A stretch of 64,000 nucleotides of DNA from Candidatus Bathyarchaeota archaeon (GTDB lineage: Archaea > Thermoproteota > Bathyarchaeia > TCS64). A program made the translations under genes and the position numbers. Of the stretch, positions 1 to 9,172 are shown one piece after another (the first letter of the stretch is position 1; every line of letters begins with the position of its first letter). The stretch covers positions 1 to 64,000 of the forward strand of contig JAFGHP010000020.1 in the NCBI GenBank assembly GCA_016930055.1, given 5' to 3'. Below the pieces are notes generated by a model that saw only the letters and a list, made by a program, of their open reading frames with translations, ran no database searches and was not told the origin of the DNA.

Positions 1-22
1 AGAAGTCTATGCATTACAATCA

Positions 23-422
23 CTAGTCAAAAGCAGTATACGTCTGAGTATGCTGAACAGTAGTCCAAGAATTCCAAAGCGACCCAAACTTGACAGTAAC
101 CCTAGAATAAGCGTAAGAACCACCATTCTTTACTTCATGTTCATATGTTTCTATCCATACTCCGTAACATGCGGATGCTGCTCCGCTTCCCTCAACATCA
201 TAATAAATCTCGTTACTCTCATACCCAGTGACTGAGGCTTCCACCTCCCACCAGCCTATAAGACATAAACCAACATCATTGCCGTAGCAGTAATCGATTG
301 AGGGATCCGGGTTAGTGTCTCCGCCTACCCATCCAGCGTATACTATTGCTCCTAATATGAGGCTTGATATGATCAGCGCTGCCAGTAGTGAAGTTATACT
401 TTTTTTTGATATTATAGATCAC
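23..422 (-). pseudogene. Small secreted or membrane-anchored protein, reading frame shifted in an A8 run
   Basis: The minus-strand frame ending at 23 is open back through a hydrophobic stretch (K-K-S-I-T-S-L-L-A-A-L-I-I-S-S-L) and then a Trp/Gly/Tyr-rich extracellular-looking part. It has no usable start codon in that frame. A GTG start at 420-422 lies in the neighbouring frame and joins it exactly if one base is removed from the run of eight A (T8 at 400-407 on the + strand). The repaired product would be about 132 residues: a lysine pair, one membrane or signal segment, then a short outer domain with two or three Cys. I do not recognise a family. The gene diverges from the ABC operon and shares its AT-rich promoter region. 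The shift may be a sequencing error in a homopolymer or a true mutation. Confidence 0.5.
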
Positions 423-437
423 CTGTTTATGAGTAGC

Positions 438-456
438 TTTATATATATATAAAAAA
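438..456. promoter_or_regulatory. TATA-like element in the divergent promoter region
   Basis: A run of alternating T and A (TTTATATATATATAAAA) lies about 25 bases before the ATG at 473. This is the archaeal TATA-box distance for a leaderless transcript of the ABC operon. The same tract can serve the secreted-protein gene on the other strand, whose GTG is at 422. Confidence 0.5.
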
Positions 457-472
457 CTTACTATAGTATTAG

Positions 473-1399
473 ATGAATAATACAGTAATAACATGCAAAA
501 ATCTCAAAAAACGATTCAATGACACTTATGTCTTAAAAGGTATTAATCTGAAAATCGATAAAGGGTTCAATGCTGTGATTGGACCTAATGGTGCAGGAAA
601 ATCGGTTTTTTTCCGAATTCTTTTAGGAGGATTATATCCAAGTCAAGGTGAAGCGCGTTTTTTTGGTTATGATTGCTGGAGTGAATCATATAAGATTAGA
701 GAAAAACTGGGTGCGATGATTGAGGATCCTTCTTATCCTGGTTCAATTTCATGTGAAGACTATTTGTCACTAATCTTTAAGCTCCGTAACATACCTAGAA
801 GCGGAACATTTCATGAAGTGCCACGTCTATTAAAGCTCGTAGACCTCTACGATGAGAAAAGTAAAGTTATAAATAAGTTTTCTTCGGGTATGAAGAAGAA
901 GCTGGCTTTTATTGCTGCAATTATAGGTGAACCAGAGTTTCTGTTACTTGATGAACCGCTGGCTAATTTAGATGTAATCATGCGTGAAAAAGTTAAGGGA
1001 ATCATCAAGGATTATTGTAGAGACAATAGATCATCTGTTTTAATGTCTACTCATGTCATTAGTGACATAAACAATATTGCAGATAAGTACATTATAATGC
1101 ATGAAGGTGAAGCGGATTTTCTTGATGACCTTAAAATTAAGAGGTTATTAAGGAGTAATAAGCTAAGAATCGTTTCTGTAAATGTTAGTTTAATGAATAT
1201 TTTGTTAGAATCAGATAAAGTGGTTGCGGTTCAGAAGGATAATAATGGTTTGATTGTTGAGTATAAAGGTAGTTTTGATGACATTGTAAATTTAATTAGC
1301 GGGTTTGATGCTGGCGCGTTTGTTGAAGAGTTTTTTGATGACAAGTTTATTTTAAGTTTAGTGTCTAATTTATTTGAAGGTGATCAGGTTAAGCAATAA
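473..1399 (+). CDS. ABC transporter ATP-binding protein (ABC-2 type exporter)
   Basis: ATPase subunit of an export-type ABC transporter, acting at the inner face of the membrane. The Walker A is GPNGAGKS near residue 38, the signature region is FSSGMKKKLAF near residue 138, and Walker B is FLLLDEP near residue 159, followed by the H-loop His in STHV. The length of 308 residues leaves about 80 residues after the ATPase core, as in CcmA/NatA-type exporters. The final 26 bases overlap the permease frame that follows, so the two are translationally coupled. The ATG lies about 25 bases after a TATA-like tract, consistent with a leaderless message. Substrate cannot be told from sequence. Confidence 0.9.
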   Translation: MNNTVITCKNLKKRFNDTYVLKGINLKIDKGFNAVIGPNGAGKSVFFRILLGGLYPSQGEARFFGYDCWSESYKIREKLGAMIEDPSYPGSISCEDYLSLIFKLRNIPRSGTFHEVPRLLKLVDLYDEKSKVINKFSSGMKKKLAFIAAIIGEPEFLLLDEPLANLDVIMREKVKGIIKDYCRDNRSSVLMSTHVISDINNIADKYIIMHEGEADFLDDLKIKRLLRSNKLRIVSVNVSLMNILLESDKVVAVQKDNNGLIVEYKGSFDDIVNLISGFDAGAFVEEFFDDKFILSLVSNLFEGDQVKQ

Positions 1400-2225
1400 T
1401 AGGTTACTTAATTTATTATGGATGGAAATCAAAGAGTCTTTTAGATATCCTGTTTTTGAAATAATAATTTGTGTTTTATTATTTTTCTTGTTCCTCACAG
1501 CTGGTGGCGCAAGTAACATAGGCTTATCAATAAATTCAATTAATCTCTTCACCCTGTTACCATATATTTATAGATCTGTTGTTTTTTATGATAAACGATA
1601 TTTACTCAACATATTCTTATTTGAAGCATTAATTATTCCTGTAATCGTAAACTATAGATTAGCACAAGCAATAGAGAAAAAAGAAGTTGAAACACTCCTC
1701 CTTTTACCAATAAAAAGAGCGGAGCTCTTTTTCATTAAAATATTATCAATATTCTTAGTCTTTACAATAATTAATTCAACGCTATATATTTTATGGAGAA
1801 ACTTATTGATGCAGAATGCTTTCTGGTACTCAGATTATCCAAGCATGATTATTATTATTGCTTACCAGACTCTTCAAATTACAATAGTATCAATTCTTAT
1901 ATCAACTGTTGTTAAGAGATTCGTACCAGCTACAATAGTTTCTTTATTGGCTTTTCAAGCAATTTACTATTTATCAGAAATATTTCGCAACACATATAAT
2001 CCAATATTCTACTTGATGCCTCCGCAATCCTCTAATCTGTTATTTACTTTCCTGGGATACTTTGGTGATTTGCCTTATCCACATTTTGACCAAATATTGG
2101 GCAATAATTTTGATTATTCTCTTTCAACTACATTGATTTTTGGTTCTATCACGATTTTAATTTTAGCAGTTATTTCTGGTTATTATGTTTTCACTAAAAA
2201 GTTGGAGTTTGAGAAAGAACAATGA
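1374..2225 (+). CDS. ABC-2 type transporter permease
   Basis: Polytopic membrane protein with about six hydrophobic segments, matching the permease partner of the ATPase just upstream. A cytoplasmic stretch R-L-A-Q-A-I-E-K-K-E-V-E-T-L-L-L-L-P near residue 95 resembles the coupling region common in ABC-2 permeases of the NatB/CcmB kind (E-x-E-T-L-x-x-L-P). The start is uncertain: TTG at 1374, GTG at 1380 and ATG at 1422 are all in frame, and the two earlier ones overlap the ATPase gene. The stop overlaps the next gene by four bases (ATGA). Confidence 0.85.
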   Translation: MKVIRLSNNRLLNLLWMEIKESFRYPVFEIIICVLLFFLFLTAGGASNIGLSINSINLFTLLPYIYRSVVFYDKRYLLNIFLFEALIIPVIVNYRLAQAIEKKEVETLLLLPIKRAELFFIKILSIFLVFTIINSTLYILWRNLLMQNAFWYSDYPSMIIIIAYQTLQITIVSILISTVVKRFVPATIVSLLAFQAIYYLSEIFRNTYNPIFYLMPPQSSNLLFTFLGYFGDLPYPHFDQILGNNFDYSLSTTLIFGSITILILAVISGYYVFTKKLEFEKEQ

Positions 2226-2731
2226 GAAGAATTGGTATAATCATATTAATTTTAACTGTAGGGATTTATTTGTCAGATAACACTATATTTGAGATGGCTG
2301 CAAACTATTCGGATACTCTTAATCCTTTAAATAAAGGGCAAGATAATGTCATTCAAATTTTTCGTTTGAATCGTGGTGTTAACAACTTTGCTTTTAGGTT
2401 CAATGAAGTGGATAATTTATTGAATAAGACAAATATGGTTCAAATACAAGTAATGTCTGTTGATCAAGGACTAAAATTACAGTCCGATGAGTATGATACA
2501 ATTTACTCTAAGAACGTTACTTTTGTTGGTTCAAACGTTAATGAGTCTTTTGATATAGATTTCAAGAACAACGGATTATTTCTCGTTTATCTTCAGAATC
2601 TCGGTGAAACAAATTTAGGTGTTAATGGCAAAATCAACACCATAAGAATGGATGCTAATTACCTCACTTACCTTATATTAGTAATTTTAAGTGTATCATT
2701 AATACTATTTGATTCAATTAAAAAAACCTAA
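2222..2731 (+). CDS. Membrane-anchored accessory protein of the ABC operon, function unknown
   Basis: A 169-residue protein with a hydrophobic N-terminal segment (about residues 3-19) and a C-terminal segment (about residues 146-163), leaving roughly 125 polar residues between them, probably outside the cell. The outer part is rich in Asn and beta-forming residues. It begins at the ATGA overlap with the permease, so it belongs to the same transporter operon. No family is recognised. An extracellular accessory or substrate-contact role is a guess from context only. Confidence 0.7.
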   Translation: MRRIGIIILILTVGIYLSDNTIFEMAANYSDTLNPLNKGQDNVIQIFRLNRGVNNFAFRFNEVDNLLNKTNMVQIQVMSVDQGLKLQSDEYDTIYSKNVTFVGSNVNESFDIDFKNNGLFLVYLQNLGETNLGVNGKINTIRMDANYLTYLILVILSVSLILFDSIKKT

Positions 2732-2783
2732 GCCGATCGGTTATTAATGGATTAAATAAATATTTGAGCATATGATATGATTG

Positions 2784-3662
2784 TTACTTAGAGTAATATT
2801 CGTATACAGTTTTTGATACTTCTGCTATTGCTTCTTCACCTTCATTACTGTCTTTTAGGTGTTTTGTGAAGCAGCATAATATGTATGGTTTAAAGTTTTT
2901 TGGGTATATTATTGCTGTATCATTAACTACGCCTCTGATAGACCCTGTTTTATGAGCTATTTTAACTAATTCTCTTGGAAGATGTTTTGGGATCCTGTTT
3001 CCACCTGTTTGGCATAATTTCATTAATTCGATGATTTCGTCACATGAATTGCGTGATGCTGCTTCACCGTTATAGATTTTTTCTAAAAGTGTTAACATCT
3101 CCTTAGGCGTAGTTACTCCACGGGTCTCATCGACTTCTGATCTTGGACGGATTGACGCTGGTACACTCATTTCAGATTTGTAACGTTCAATAGTACGATC
3201 CTCGTAGGGAAGGTCCAAGAGACCTCCTAGTTCGAAAAGAATCTCTCGACAGGTTGTTATATTCGTTTTTTCTAAGCCAAGCTGCTTCATGTTGAGATTA
3301 ATTTTGTTTTTACCAAGAAGTTGAACTATAATATCTGTAGCAGTGTTATCACTTATCATCATCATGAGGCTTCGATAATCACGAATACTTAAAACAAGTC
3401 CAGGAGTCAATTCTCTAAGGACTCCTGAGCCTGGAACTCTTGAAAAAGCAGTCATAGGAACCTTCTCTTCAAGACCAATTTTACCGTCATCAACTCTATT
3501 ATAAAGGGTTACAATTACGGGAACTTTGAAAATACTCGCAAAAGGAAAGAGAACATCACCATTAATAAAAATCTCTTCGCCAGTTTCTAGATATTTTAAA
3601 GAAATACCTAATATTCCCTGAATATTATTAGAAATTTTTTCCAACTTCTCTATAAGACTCAT
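2784..3662 (-). CDS. Serine beta-lactamase-like (class A fold) hydrolase
   Basis: The three class A motifs are in order: S-x-x-K in ASIFKVPV, SDN in MISDNTATD, and KTG in AHKTGSIRG. An active-site serine hydrolase of the beta-lactamase / D,D-peptidase fold is therefore expected. There is no clear export signal, and archaea lack peptidoglycan, so the substrate may be a peptide, amide or ester rather than a beta-lactam. An in-frame ATG at 3731 would add 23 residues lying in what looks like the promoter. I prefer the ATG at 3662, which starts at M-S-L-I-E-K-L-E-K and gives 292 residues, the usual length. The family is mainly bacterial, so acquisition by transfer is possible. Confidence 0.85.
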   Translation of the reverse strand: MSLIEKLEKISNNIQGILGISLKYLETGEEIFINGDVLFPFASIFKVPVIVTLYNRVDDGKIGLEEKVPMTAFSRVPGSGVLRELTPGLVLSIRDYRSLMMMISDNTATDIIVQLLGKNKINLNMKQLGLEKTNITTCREILFELGGLLDLPYEDRTIERYKSEMSVPASIRPRSEVDETRGVTTPKEMLTLLEKIYNGEAASRNSCDEIIELMKLCQTGGNRIPKHLPRELVKIAHKTGSIRGVVNDTAIIYPKNFKPYILCCFTKHLKDSNEGEEAIAEVSKTVYEYYSK

Positions 3663-3771
3663 TTTGATCGAATTAATTATAATAGTATAACTAAATATTT
3701 GTTTATAGGTTAACAATTCTAATTGATTCAATAAATTTAAAAAAGATGGTTAACATTTTAATGGAGTATAA

Positions 3772-4257
3772 GTGGATATCCCAAATTTTAATCGGATTCC
3801 TGCAGATAAGTTAAATAAACAAACAAACATCAAAGATAAGATTATTCAATTTGATGTCGAGAAAGTTGCTACTTCCGATGAGACAAGCGTTGACGTGCAA
3901 ATTCAAAATAAAATAAAAAGTTTAAACAAAAAAGAGTTTGACTCTTTTTCAGAGTATGTTTTAATCAGGAAACTAAAAATTAATGGGCATAAGGTAGAGG
4001 GCGATTTAAAAAACCTAGATGTTGATGATGAAAGAACTTTTGTCATTGGATTCAGAAATTATATGGATCTTATTGAAGTCCCAGCGATACAAGTGAATGA
4101 ACATATACCTAAAACAACTTACCTGCATCTAATATTTCTTAAAAACCATGTGGAATATTATGAAGAAAATGAGAAATATTTTGGGCAAATTGGATATGAT
4201 AAGATCATTCAGTATTGGAATGAATGGTATAAAAAAATTAGTAAAAATAAAAACTGA
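3772..4257 (+). CDS. Hypothetical protein, 161 residues
   Basis: The GTG start at 3772 follows GGAG at 3763-3766 with suitable spacing. The protein is soluble and charged, with a disordered first 45 residues and a more compact C-terminal part containing aromatic clusters (EYYEENEKYFGQIGYDKI and YWNEWYKK). There is no membrane segment and no cysteine pair. I do not recognise a family. It stands alone between the divergent beta-lactamase-like gene and the cysteine synthase gene. Confidence 0.6.
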   Translation: MDIPNFNRIPADKLNKQTNIKDKIIQFDVEKVATSDETSVDVQIQNKIKSLNKKEFDSFSEYVLIRKLKINGHKVEGDLKNLDVDDERTFVIGFRNYMDLIEVPAIQVNEHIPKTTYLHLIFLKNHVEYYEENEKYFGQIGYDKIIQYWNEWYKKISKNKN

Positions 4258-4335
4258 AAAACCCTAAATTTCTTTAAAAACAAACAAAAGACTTTAATAT
4301 CTTTAAGTGAAGATTGTTGGCTTACAGGTGAATAT

Positions 4336-5293
4336 ATGAGGAATTATTTTTGCTGAATCCTGTAAACGAGATAGTTTAAGTTATTCTCCGAGTTCCTTAC
4401 CTTCTTTAATTGGTAAAACTCCTTTATTAGAATTAACAAAAATTAATGAAACAAAAAACTGTAAGCTTTATGCTAAAGCAGAATTCTTGAATCCAAGTGG
4501 AAGCATCAAAGACCGTATGGTAAATTATGCTTTAGAAGCAGCTGAAAAAAGGGGTGAATTAAAGCACGGAGACACTATTGTTGAGGCTTCTAGTGGTAAC
4601 ACTGGTGTATCTCTGTCAATGTTATCTGCTCTAAAAAAATATAAATCAATAATTGTTGTCCCTGACTCAACTAGTTTAGTTAAAGTTAAAATGATGGAAG
4701 CATACGGCTCAAAAATTGTTTATACTAATTCGAAAGACGGCGTAAATGAGACGCTACAGAAAGCTAAACAAGTCGCTGAAGAAAACAATGCATTTCTTCT
4801 TAACCAGTTTGAGAACCAAGACAACATTAAAGCACATAACATAACTGGAAAGGAAATATTAGACCAAGTAGGCAACGTAGACATATTTGTTGCAGGAATT
4901 GGAACCGGGGGAACTCTTCTAGGAGTAGCAGAGATATTAAAAAAATCAAATCCAGAAACAAGGATAATAGCGGTTGAACCAAAAAAAGCACCAGCTTTCT
5001 ACAACATGTTCTATGACAAAAACCTACCAATAGCTGAAGGAATACCCCACAAAATTGAAGGTATAGGCGAATCCTTCGTACCTGAGCTATTGAAACGAAA
5101 CCAAAACATTGTAGACGAAGTATCATTAGTTACGGATAATGAAGCATTCATGATGAAAAGTCGACTCGCAATAGAAGAAGGACTATTTATCGGAAACTCA
5201 TCAGGAGCTAACGTATATGTTGCACAAAAGTATCTTCACAAAAACAAAATAGTCATAACAATTTTACCCGATACAGGAATGAGATATATCTAA
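4336..5293 (+). pseudogene. cysK: Cysteine synthase-family PLP enzyme with an apparent frameshift near the N-terminus
   Basis: This beta-replacing PLP enzyme of the cysteine synthase / cystathionine beta-synthase fold makes cysteine from an activated serine and sulfide. The Schiff-base Lys lies in NPSGSIKDRM, followed by the SSGNTG substrate loop and the glycine-rich phosphate loop GIGTGGTLLG. The conserved N-terminus (S-L-I-G-K-T-P-L-L-E-L) is present upstream of the first usable in-frame start, a TTG at 4487 that would delete it. An ATG at 4336 reads into that frame if one T is lost from the T5 run at 4347-4351. The repaired enzyme is about 318 residues, normal for the family. Either an assembly error or a real inactivation explains this. 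Confidence 0.8.
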
Positions 5294-5437
5294 AACACTT
5301 TATATCAATATATAAATAAAATATTATAATATTATGAGAAGAAATTATTTTAATTTTAAAATCTATTTGGTAATGGGTTATGGTATTAAATAATTTAAAT
5401 TCTCATTTAATAGTTTTATATCCAATCCAAATATACA

Positions 5438-6775
5438 TTACATCATATTTTCAGTAACAGGTTCTAAAGTTTTTAGAATCATTATACCTATTATTCCTGA
5501 AATAATTGAAGCTGTGATAACACCAATTTTAGCATTAGATATATAGTTCGGGATTTTAAAAGCCAAACTGGAGATGAAAATTGACATAGTGAAACCTATT
5601 CCTCCTAAAAATCCTACTCCCACTATATGCTTCCATGTTATTCCTTGAGGCAGAGAAGCAATTTTCAGTTTAATTGCCAACCAAGAGAAGAAGGTTATTC
5701 CTATGGGTTTACCTAAAACAAGACCAGTTATTATACCTAGACTAATAGTATTCGTTAATGATGAAATCCCTGTTTGTGATAGATTGACACCAGAGTTAAC
5801 GAGGGCAAACAAAGGTATAATTATAAAAGATGTAAAATTATGTAATTCTCTTTCCCATTTTTGTATTAAAGGCTCTACCTGAGCGATGTTTTCTTCTAAG
5901 TTTGATATTGCATCAATGCATAATTTATTCAGAAAGATATCATCATTGGCTGGTGCTGAAGTCTCAAATGATTCTAATATTGTCAATGAATCTGTGATGA
6001 ATTTTTGGGGATTAAGTTTTGATCTTGCTGGCACTGTTATAGCTAATAATACTCCAGCAATTGTTGCATGTAAACCAGATGATAAGACAGCTAACCATAA
6101 GGCAATACCAAGGGTTGAGTAAACAATTGGTCGTTTTACTCCCAATCTATTAGCAAAAACGAGGATTAGAAATATTTGTATAGCAATTAATAGTGGAGTA
6201 ATTGCTATTTGATTTGTATAAAATATAGCAATCACAAATATTGCTCCCAAATCATCAATGATTGCTGTAGCGGTTAAGAATACTTTCAGAGAGAGAGGTA
6301 TTTTATTTCCAAGTAATGAAAGGATGCCGAGAGCAAAGGCTATATCTGTTGCCATAGGAATCCCCCAGCCTGAAAATGTTGTTTCTTGTTGATTCAAATA
6401 AATATATATTAGAGCGGGTATTCCCATACCCCCAATTGCAGCAAAAAAGGGTAATATCGCATCTTTAATTTCACTCAGTTCCCCAACCATAAATTCTCGT
6501 TTAATTTCTAAACCAATAATGAGAAAGAAAATGGCCATTAGGCCATCATTTATCCAATGTGATAATGTTTTACTTAGTATATATGATCCGAGAGCTATTG
6601 AGAGGTGGTTTTCCCAAAGATCAAAGTATATTTGGGATAGATGAGAATTTGACCAGATTAATGCAATAATTGTAGTTATTAGTAATATAGTACTACTTGA
6701 TGCCGTTGTTTTAAAAAACTGGTTAAACCTATTCCTAGTTCTTTCTAACATTTCATTTGACCAAAAAGGAATCAT
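5438..6775 (-). CDS. nhaA: Na+/H+ antiporter NhaA
   Basis: Electrogenic sodium/proton antiporter of the cytoplasmic membrane, 445 residues with about twelve hydrophobic segments. The ion-binding aspartate pair is present in AIIDDLGAI, and the N-terminal GLEIKREF segment is typical. Lys/Arg-rich loops and the late G-I-T-F-F-S-W and G-F-T-M-S-I-F helices match the family. A roughly 30-residue insert between the two halves (E-S-F-E-T-S-A-P-A-N-D-D) is longer than in short NhaA forms but known in others. NhaA is chiefly bacterial, so transfer is likely. It stands alone on its strand. Confidence 0.95.
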   Translation of the reverse strand: MIPFWSNEMLERTRNRFNQFFKTTASSSTILLITTIIALIWSNSHLSQIYFDLWENHLSIALGSYILSKTLSHWINDGLMAIFFLIIGLEIKREFMVGELSEIKDAILPFFAAIGGMGIPALIYIYLNQQETTFSGWGIPMATDIAFALGILSLLGNKIPLSLKVFLTATAIIDDLGAIFVIAIFYTNQIAITPLLIAIQIFLILVFANRLGVKRPIVYSTLGIALWLAVLSSGLHATIAGVLLAITVPARSKLNPQKFITDSLTILESFETSAPANDDIFLNKLCIDAISNLEENIAQVEPLIQKWERELHNFTSFIIIPLFALVNSGVNLSQTGISSLTNTISLGIITGLVLGKPIGITFFSWLAIKLKIASLPQGITWKHIVGVGFLGGIGFTMSIFISSLAFKIPNYISNAKIGVITASIISGIIGIMILKTLEPVTENMM

Positions 6776-6937
6776 ATATCAAAATATCATATATGAAGAT
6801 TTTTAAACATATATAAAAAATATTAAAAGTTTATATAACTTCAATTGAAATAATCGGATAATTTACTATTACACCAGATTTAGCTAATATATATCGATTA
6901 TTAAAAAGAGCCTTGTTAACTATTTTATTCAAAGCTC

Positions 6938-6996
6938 AGCCTCAGGGTAACTCTGATCGCTCATGTATTCGCTCTAATGCCTTCACATCATTGGCT
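6938..6996 (-). ncRNA. Candidate box C/D guide RNA
   Basis: Read on the minus strand, a four-base stem AGCC/GGCT encloses a C-like box (ATGATGT, one base off RTGATGA) and a D box (CTGA), 59 bases overall, which is the archaeal C/D sRNA size. An internal C'-like ATGA and an imperfect D' lie between them. It sits in a 258-base gap without genes. The boxes are short and one is imperfect, so this is tentative. Confidence 0.3.
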
Positions 6997-7034
6997 ATGC
7001 TTTTAAATTGTTTTTAGGTTATATATGTTACTAA

Positions 7035-7628
7035 TTATTGGATTTTAATTTTTGTTTGTCCAAGATTTTCTTCTGTTTTCTTTTTAATTGTAGTTTCTAA
7101 TATACCGTTTTTATATGTTGAGGTGGCTGTGTTTTCATCTACTTCGAATAAGAAGTCTATTTCTTTAAAATATTTTTTATCGGGGTTAGTAACATTAATT
7201 GTAAGTTTTTTTGGGATCAAGAAAAGGTTAATTTCTTCTTTTTCAACACCTGGTATTTCAGCAATTATTTTTACTTGATCTATTTCTTCAATGATATCGA
7301 TTAATGGTTCTCTTGCTTCTTGTAAATAGACTGGTTTATTGCTTTTATTATCTAGGTTTTGTTTCATGTTACCAAATTCTCTGATTATTGGTTTACCGTC
7401 TTTACCTATTTTTACACTATAACCATATACAAATGGACCGTATTCTTTTTTTATCGAACCATTTGGTAAAACTCGTTCATGCGAAAGATCATCTGGAATT
7501 TCTTCTTCCATTTCTTTAAAAAAATCTGCGATCTCTTTCTCCATATCTTCTATCATTTTTTCGATATCAGGAAAAAAAGGCGATCCGCGTTTCTTTCGTC
7601 TTTTTTCCCAATCTTCCCAAAAAGTCAT
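7035..7628 (-). CDS. Hsp20 / alpha-crystallin family small heat-shock protein
   Basis: ATP-independent holdase chaperone. The acidic, charged N-terminal arm (W-E-D-W-E-K-R-R-K-K-R-G and many Glu/Asp/Lys) leads to an alpha-crystallin domain in about the last 95 residues: EPLIDIIEEIDQVKIIAEIPGV, then KEEINLFLIPKKLTINV and the G-I-L-E-T-T strand. The terminal I-x-I type motif (TKIKIQ) is present. TTG at 7640 is in frame, but the ATG at 7628 has GATAGGTA just before it and is preferred, giving 197 residues. Two palindromes lie 44-95 bases upstream. Confidence 0.85.
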   Translation of the reverse strand: MTFWEDWEKRRKKRGSPFFPDIEKMIEDMEKEIADFFKEMEEEIPDDLSHERVLPNGSIKKEYGPFVYGYSVKIGKDGKPIIREFGNMKQNLDNKSNKPVYLQEAREPLIDIIEEIDQVKIIAEIPGVEKEEINLFLIPKKLTINVTNPDKKYFKEIDFLFEVDENTATSTYKNGILETTIKKKTEENLGQTKIKIQ

Positions 7629-7683
7629 TGTACCTATCAAGAAAATCTATTATATATTAGACTATAAGCATATCTTATTAACA

Positions 7684-7723
7684 TTCAGAAAATCTGAAAC
7701 TTTTCACTAGACTAATTAGTCTA
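7684..7723. promoter_or_regulatory. Two palindromes upstream of hsp20
   Basis: TTCAGA-AAA-TCTGAA at 7684-7698 and the perfect 16-base palindrome TAGACTAATTAGTCTA at 7708-7723 lie upstream of the Hsp20 start at 7628. An AT-rich TATA-like tract lies between them and the start. This is where an archaeal operator would sit. The rest of the 7641-7973 gap is AT-rich with nothing else recognisable. Confidence 0.45.
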
Positions 7724-7973
7724 AATAACGAATTTAAATTTTAAATAAAAAAAATCAGGTGTTTTACTATTGTAATAAAGAAATTAATCTAAATGAAGTA
7801 TAAGAGTTCTTGTCTATTATGTCTAAACTAAAAATTTTAATTAATATAAAATAAGGATTTAAGCCATAATTCATTTCAACGATTAAGCATATTATTTGGT
7901 GACTTAGGTTTTAAAATAAAGTGATTAGTTCTTTCCACTCACCTTAAGAGTAGGTTTACAGAAATTAGACATA

Positions 7974-9122
7974 ATGCCAATCTTAGTAGCATATAATGAA
8001 ATTGCACTCAAAAGCCGTTATGTGAGATCAAGTCTTGAAAGAAAATTAGTATCACAAATAAGTTTTTCATTAAAAAGAGAAGGCTATACTAATTTTAATG
8101 TAACTAGAAGTTTTGGTAGAATCATTATTAATAGTATACCTGATACAGCAGTTGATGTTGTTTCAAGAGTTTTTGGTGTAGTTTTCTCAATTCCTGCAGA
8201 AGCTACAGATACAACAATAGAATCAGTGATAAGTAAGGCTGTAGAAATAGCTGACAGAGAATTATCAGATAATAACACATTTGCGGTTAGACCAAAAGTA
8301 GTTGGAGAACATCCATATAATAGTAGAGATTTAGCTGTTAAAATCGGGTCAGAAATTTTAGAAAAATGCAAAAATAAAAACCCTAAAGTTAACTTAACTA
8401 AACCAGAAGTCACAATTTTTATTGAAGTAAGAAATTCTTCTGCATACATCTATACAAAAACTGTTCCAGGAGTATCGGGTTTACCTTATGGAAGCCAAGG
8501 AGTTGCCATTTCGCTTTTTAGTGGAGGAATTGACAGTCCAGTAGCATCCTGGTTTATGATGAAAAGAGGGGTAGCAATATACCCACTTTTTATGGATCAA
8601 ACACCATATGTTGGCGAATCCTATATTTCAAGAGCAGTTGATGCTTTCGAAAAAATTAAAAAATATGCTCCTACAGATCATTTCCATCTACATATTGCGC
8701 CTATGGGTGAAATAATGGAGATAATTTCGGAAACTAGAGAACCACGTTTCAATTGTATTCTTTGTAAAAGGTCAATGTATAGGATAGCTGAAGAGTTTAG
8801 TAAGCAAAATAATGCTAAAGGCATTGTCACCGGTGAAAGCTTAGGTCAAGTCGCCTCTCAAACATTAGATAATCTTAATGTTCTAAACGCAGCAGTAAAA
8901 ATACCTGTTTTTAGACCATTAATAGGTTTAGATAAAGTCGAGATAGAAGAATACGCTCGTCAAATAAACACATATAATATTACAGCAAAAAAAATTGAGG
9001 GATGTAAAATTACCCCTTCTTCTGCTGCCACCACTTCTAAACTGGAAAAAATCGAAGCTTTAGAAGAAGAACTGGATTTAAAAACACTGTGTATTAAAGC
9101 TGCAAACTTGATACACATTTGA
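7974..9122 (+). CDS. thiI: tRNA sulfurtransferase ThiI (4-thiouridine synthesis)
   Basis: Adenylates U8 of tRNA for sulfur insertion. An N-terminal ferredoxin-like domain and a THUMP domain (about residues 60-165) are followed by a PP-loop ATPase with SLFSGGIDSPVASW near residue 182. A Cys-x-x-Cys pair occurs in NCILCKRSMYRIA near residue 260, and GESLGQVASQT is the typical downstream motif. The length of 382 residues means there is no C-terminal rhodanese domain, as usual in archaea. The ATG follows an AT-rich leader with no clear Shine-Dalgarno. Confidence 0.93.
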   Translation: MPILVAYNEIALKSRYVRSSLERKLVSQISFSLKREGYTNFNVTRSFGRIIINSIPDTAVDVVSRVFGVVFSIPAEATDTTIESVISKAVEIADRELSDNNTFAVRPKVVGEHPYNSRDLAVKIGSEILEKCKNKNPKVNLTKPEVTIFIEVRNSSAYIYTKTVPGVSGLPYGSQGVAISLFSGGIDSPVASWFMMKRGVAIYPLFMDQTPYVGESYISRAVDAFEKIKKYAPTDHFHLHIAPMGEIMEIISETREPRFNCILCKRSMYRIAEEFSKQNNAKGIVTGESLGQVASQTLDNLNVLNAAVKIPVFRPLIGLDKVEIEEYARQINTYNITAKKIEGCKITPSSAATTSKLEKIEALEEELDLKTLCIKAANLIHI

Positions 9123-9172
9123 AATCATGCTAAAGATATAATATTCTGTAGATACATTGTAATGCGATAATT

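Noticed and set aside
3663-3731. A 23-residue N-terminal extension of the beta-lactamase-like protein
   Set aside because: It has no sense as a signal peptide and overlaps the AT-rich promoter zone; the second ATG gives the family length.
8084-8449. A 121-residue minus-strand frame opposite thiI
   Set aside because: It is a shadow in the THUMP region of thiI, with no RBS or motif.
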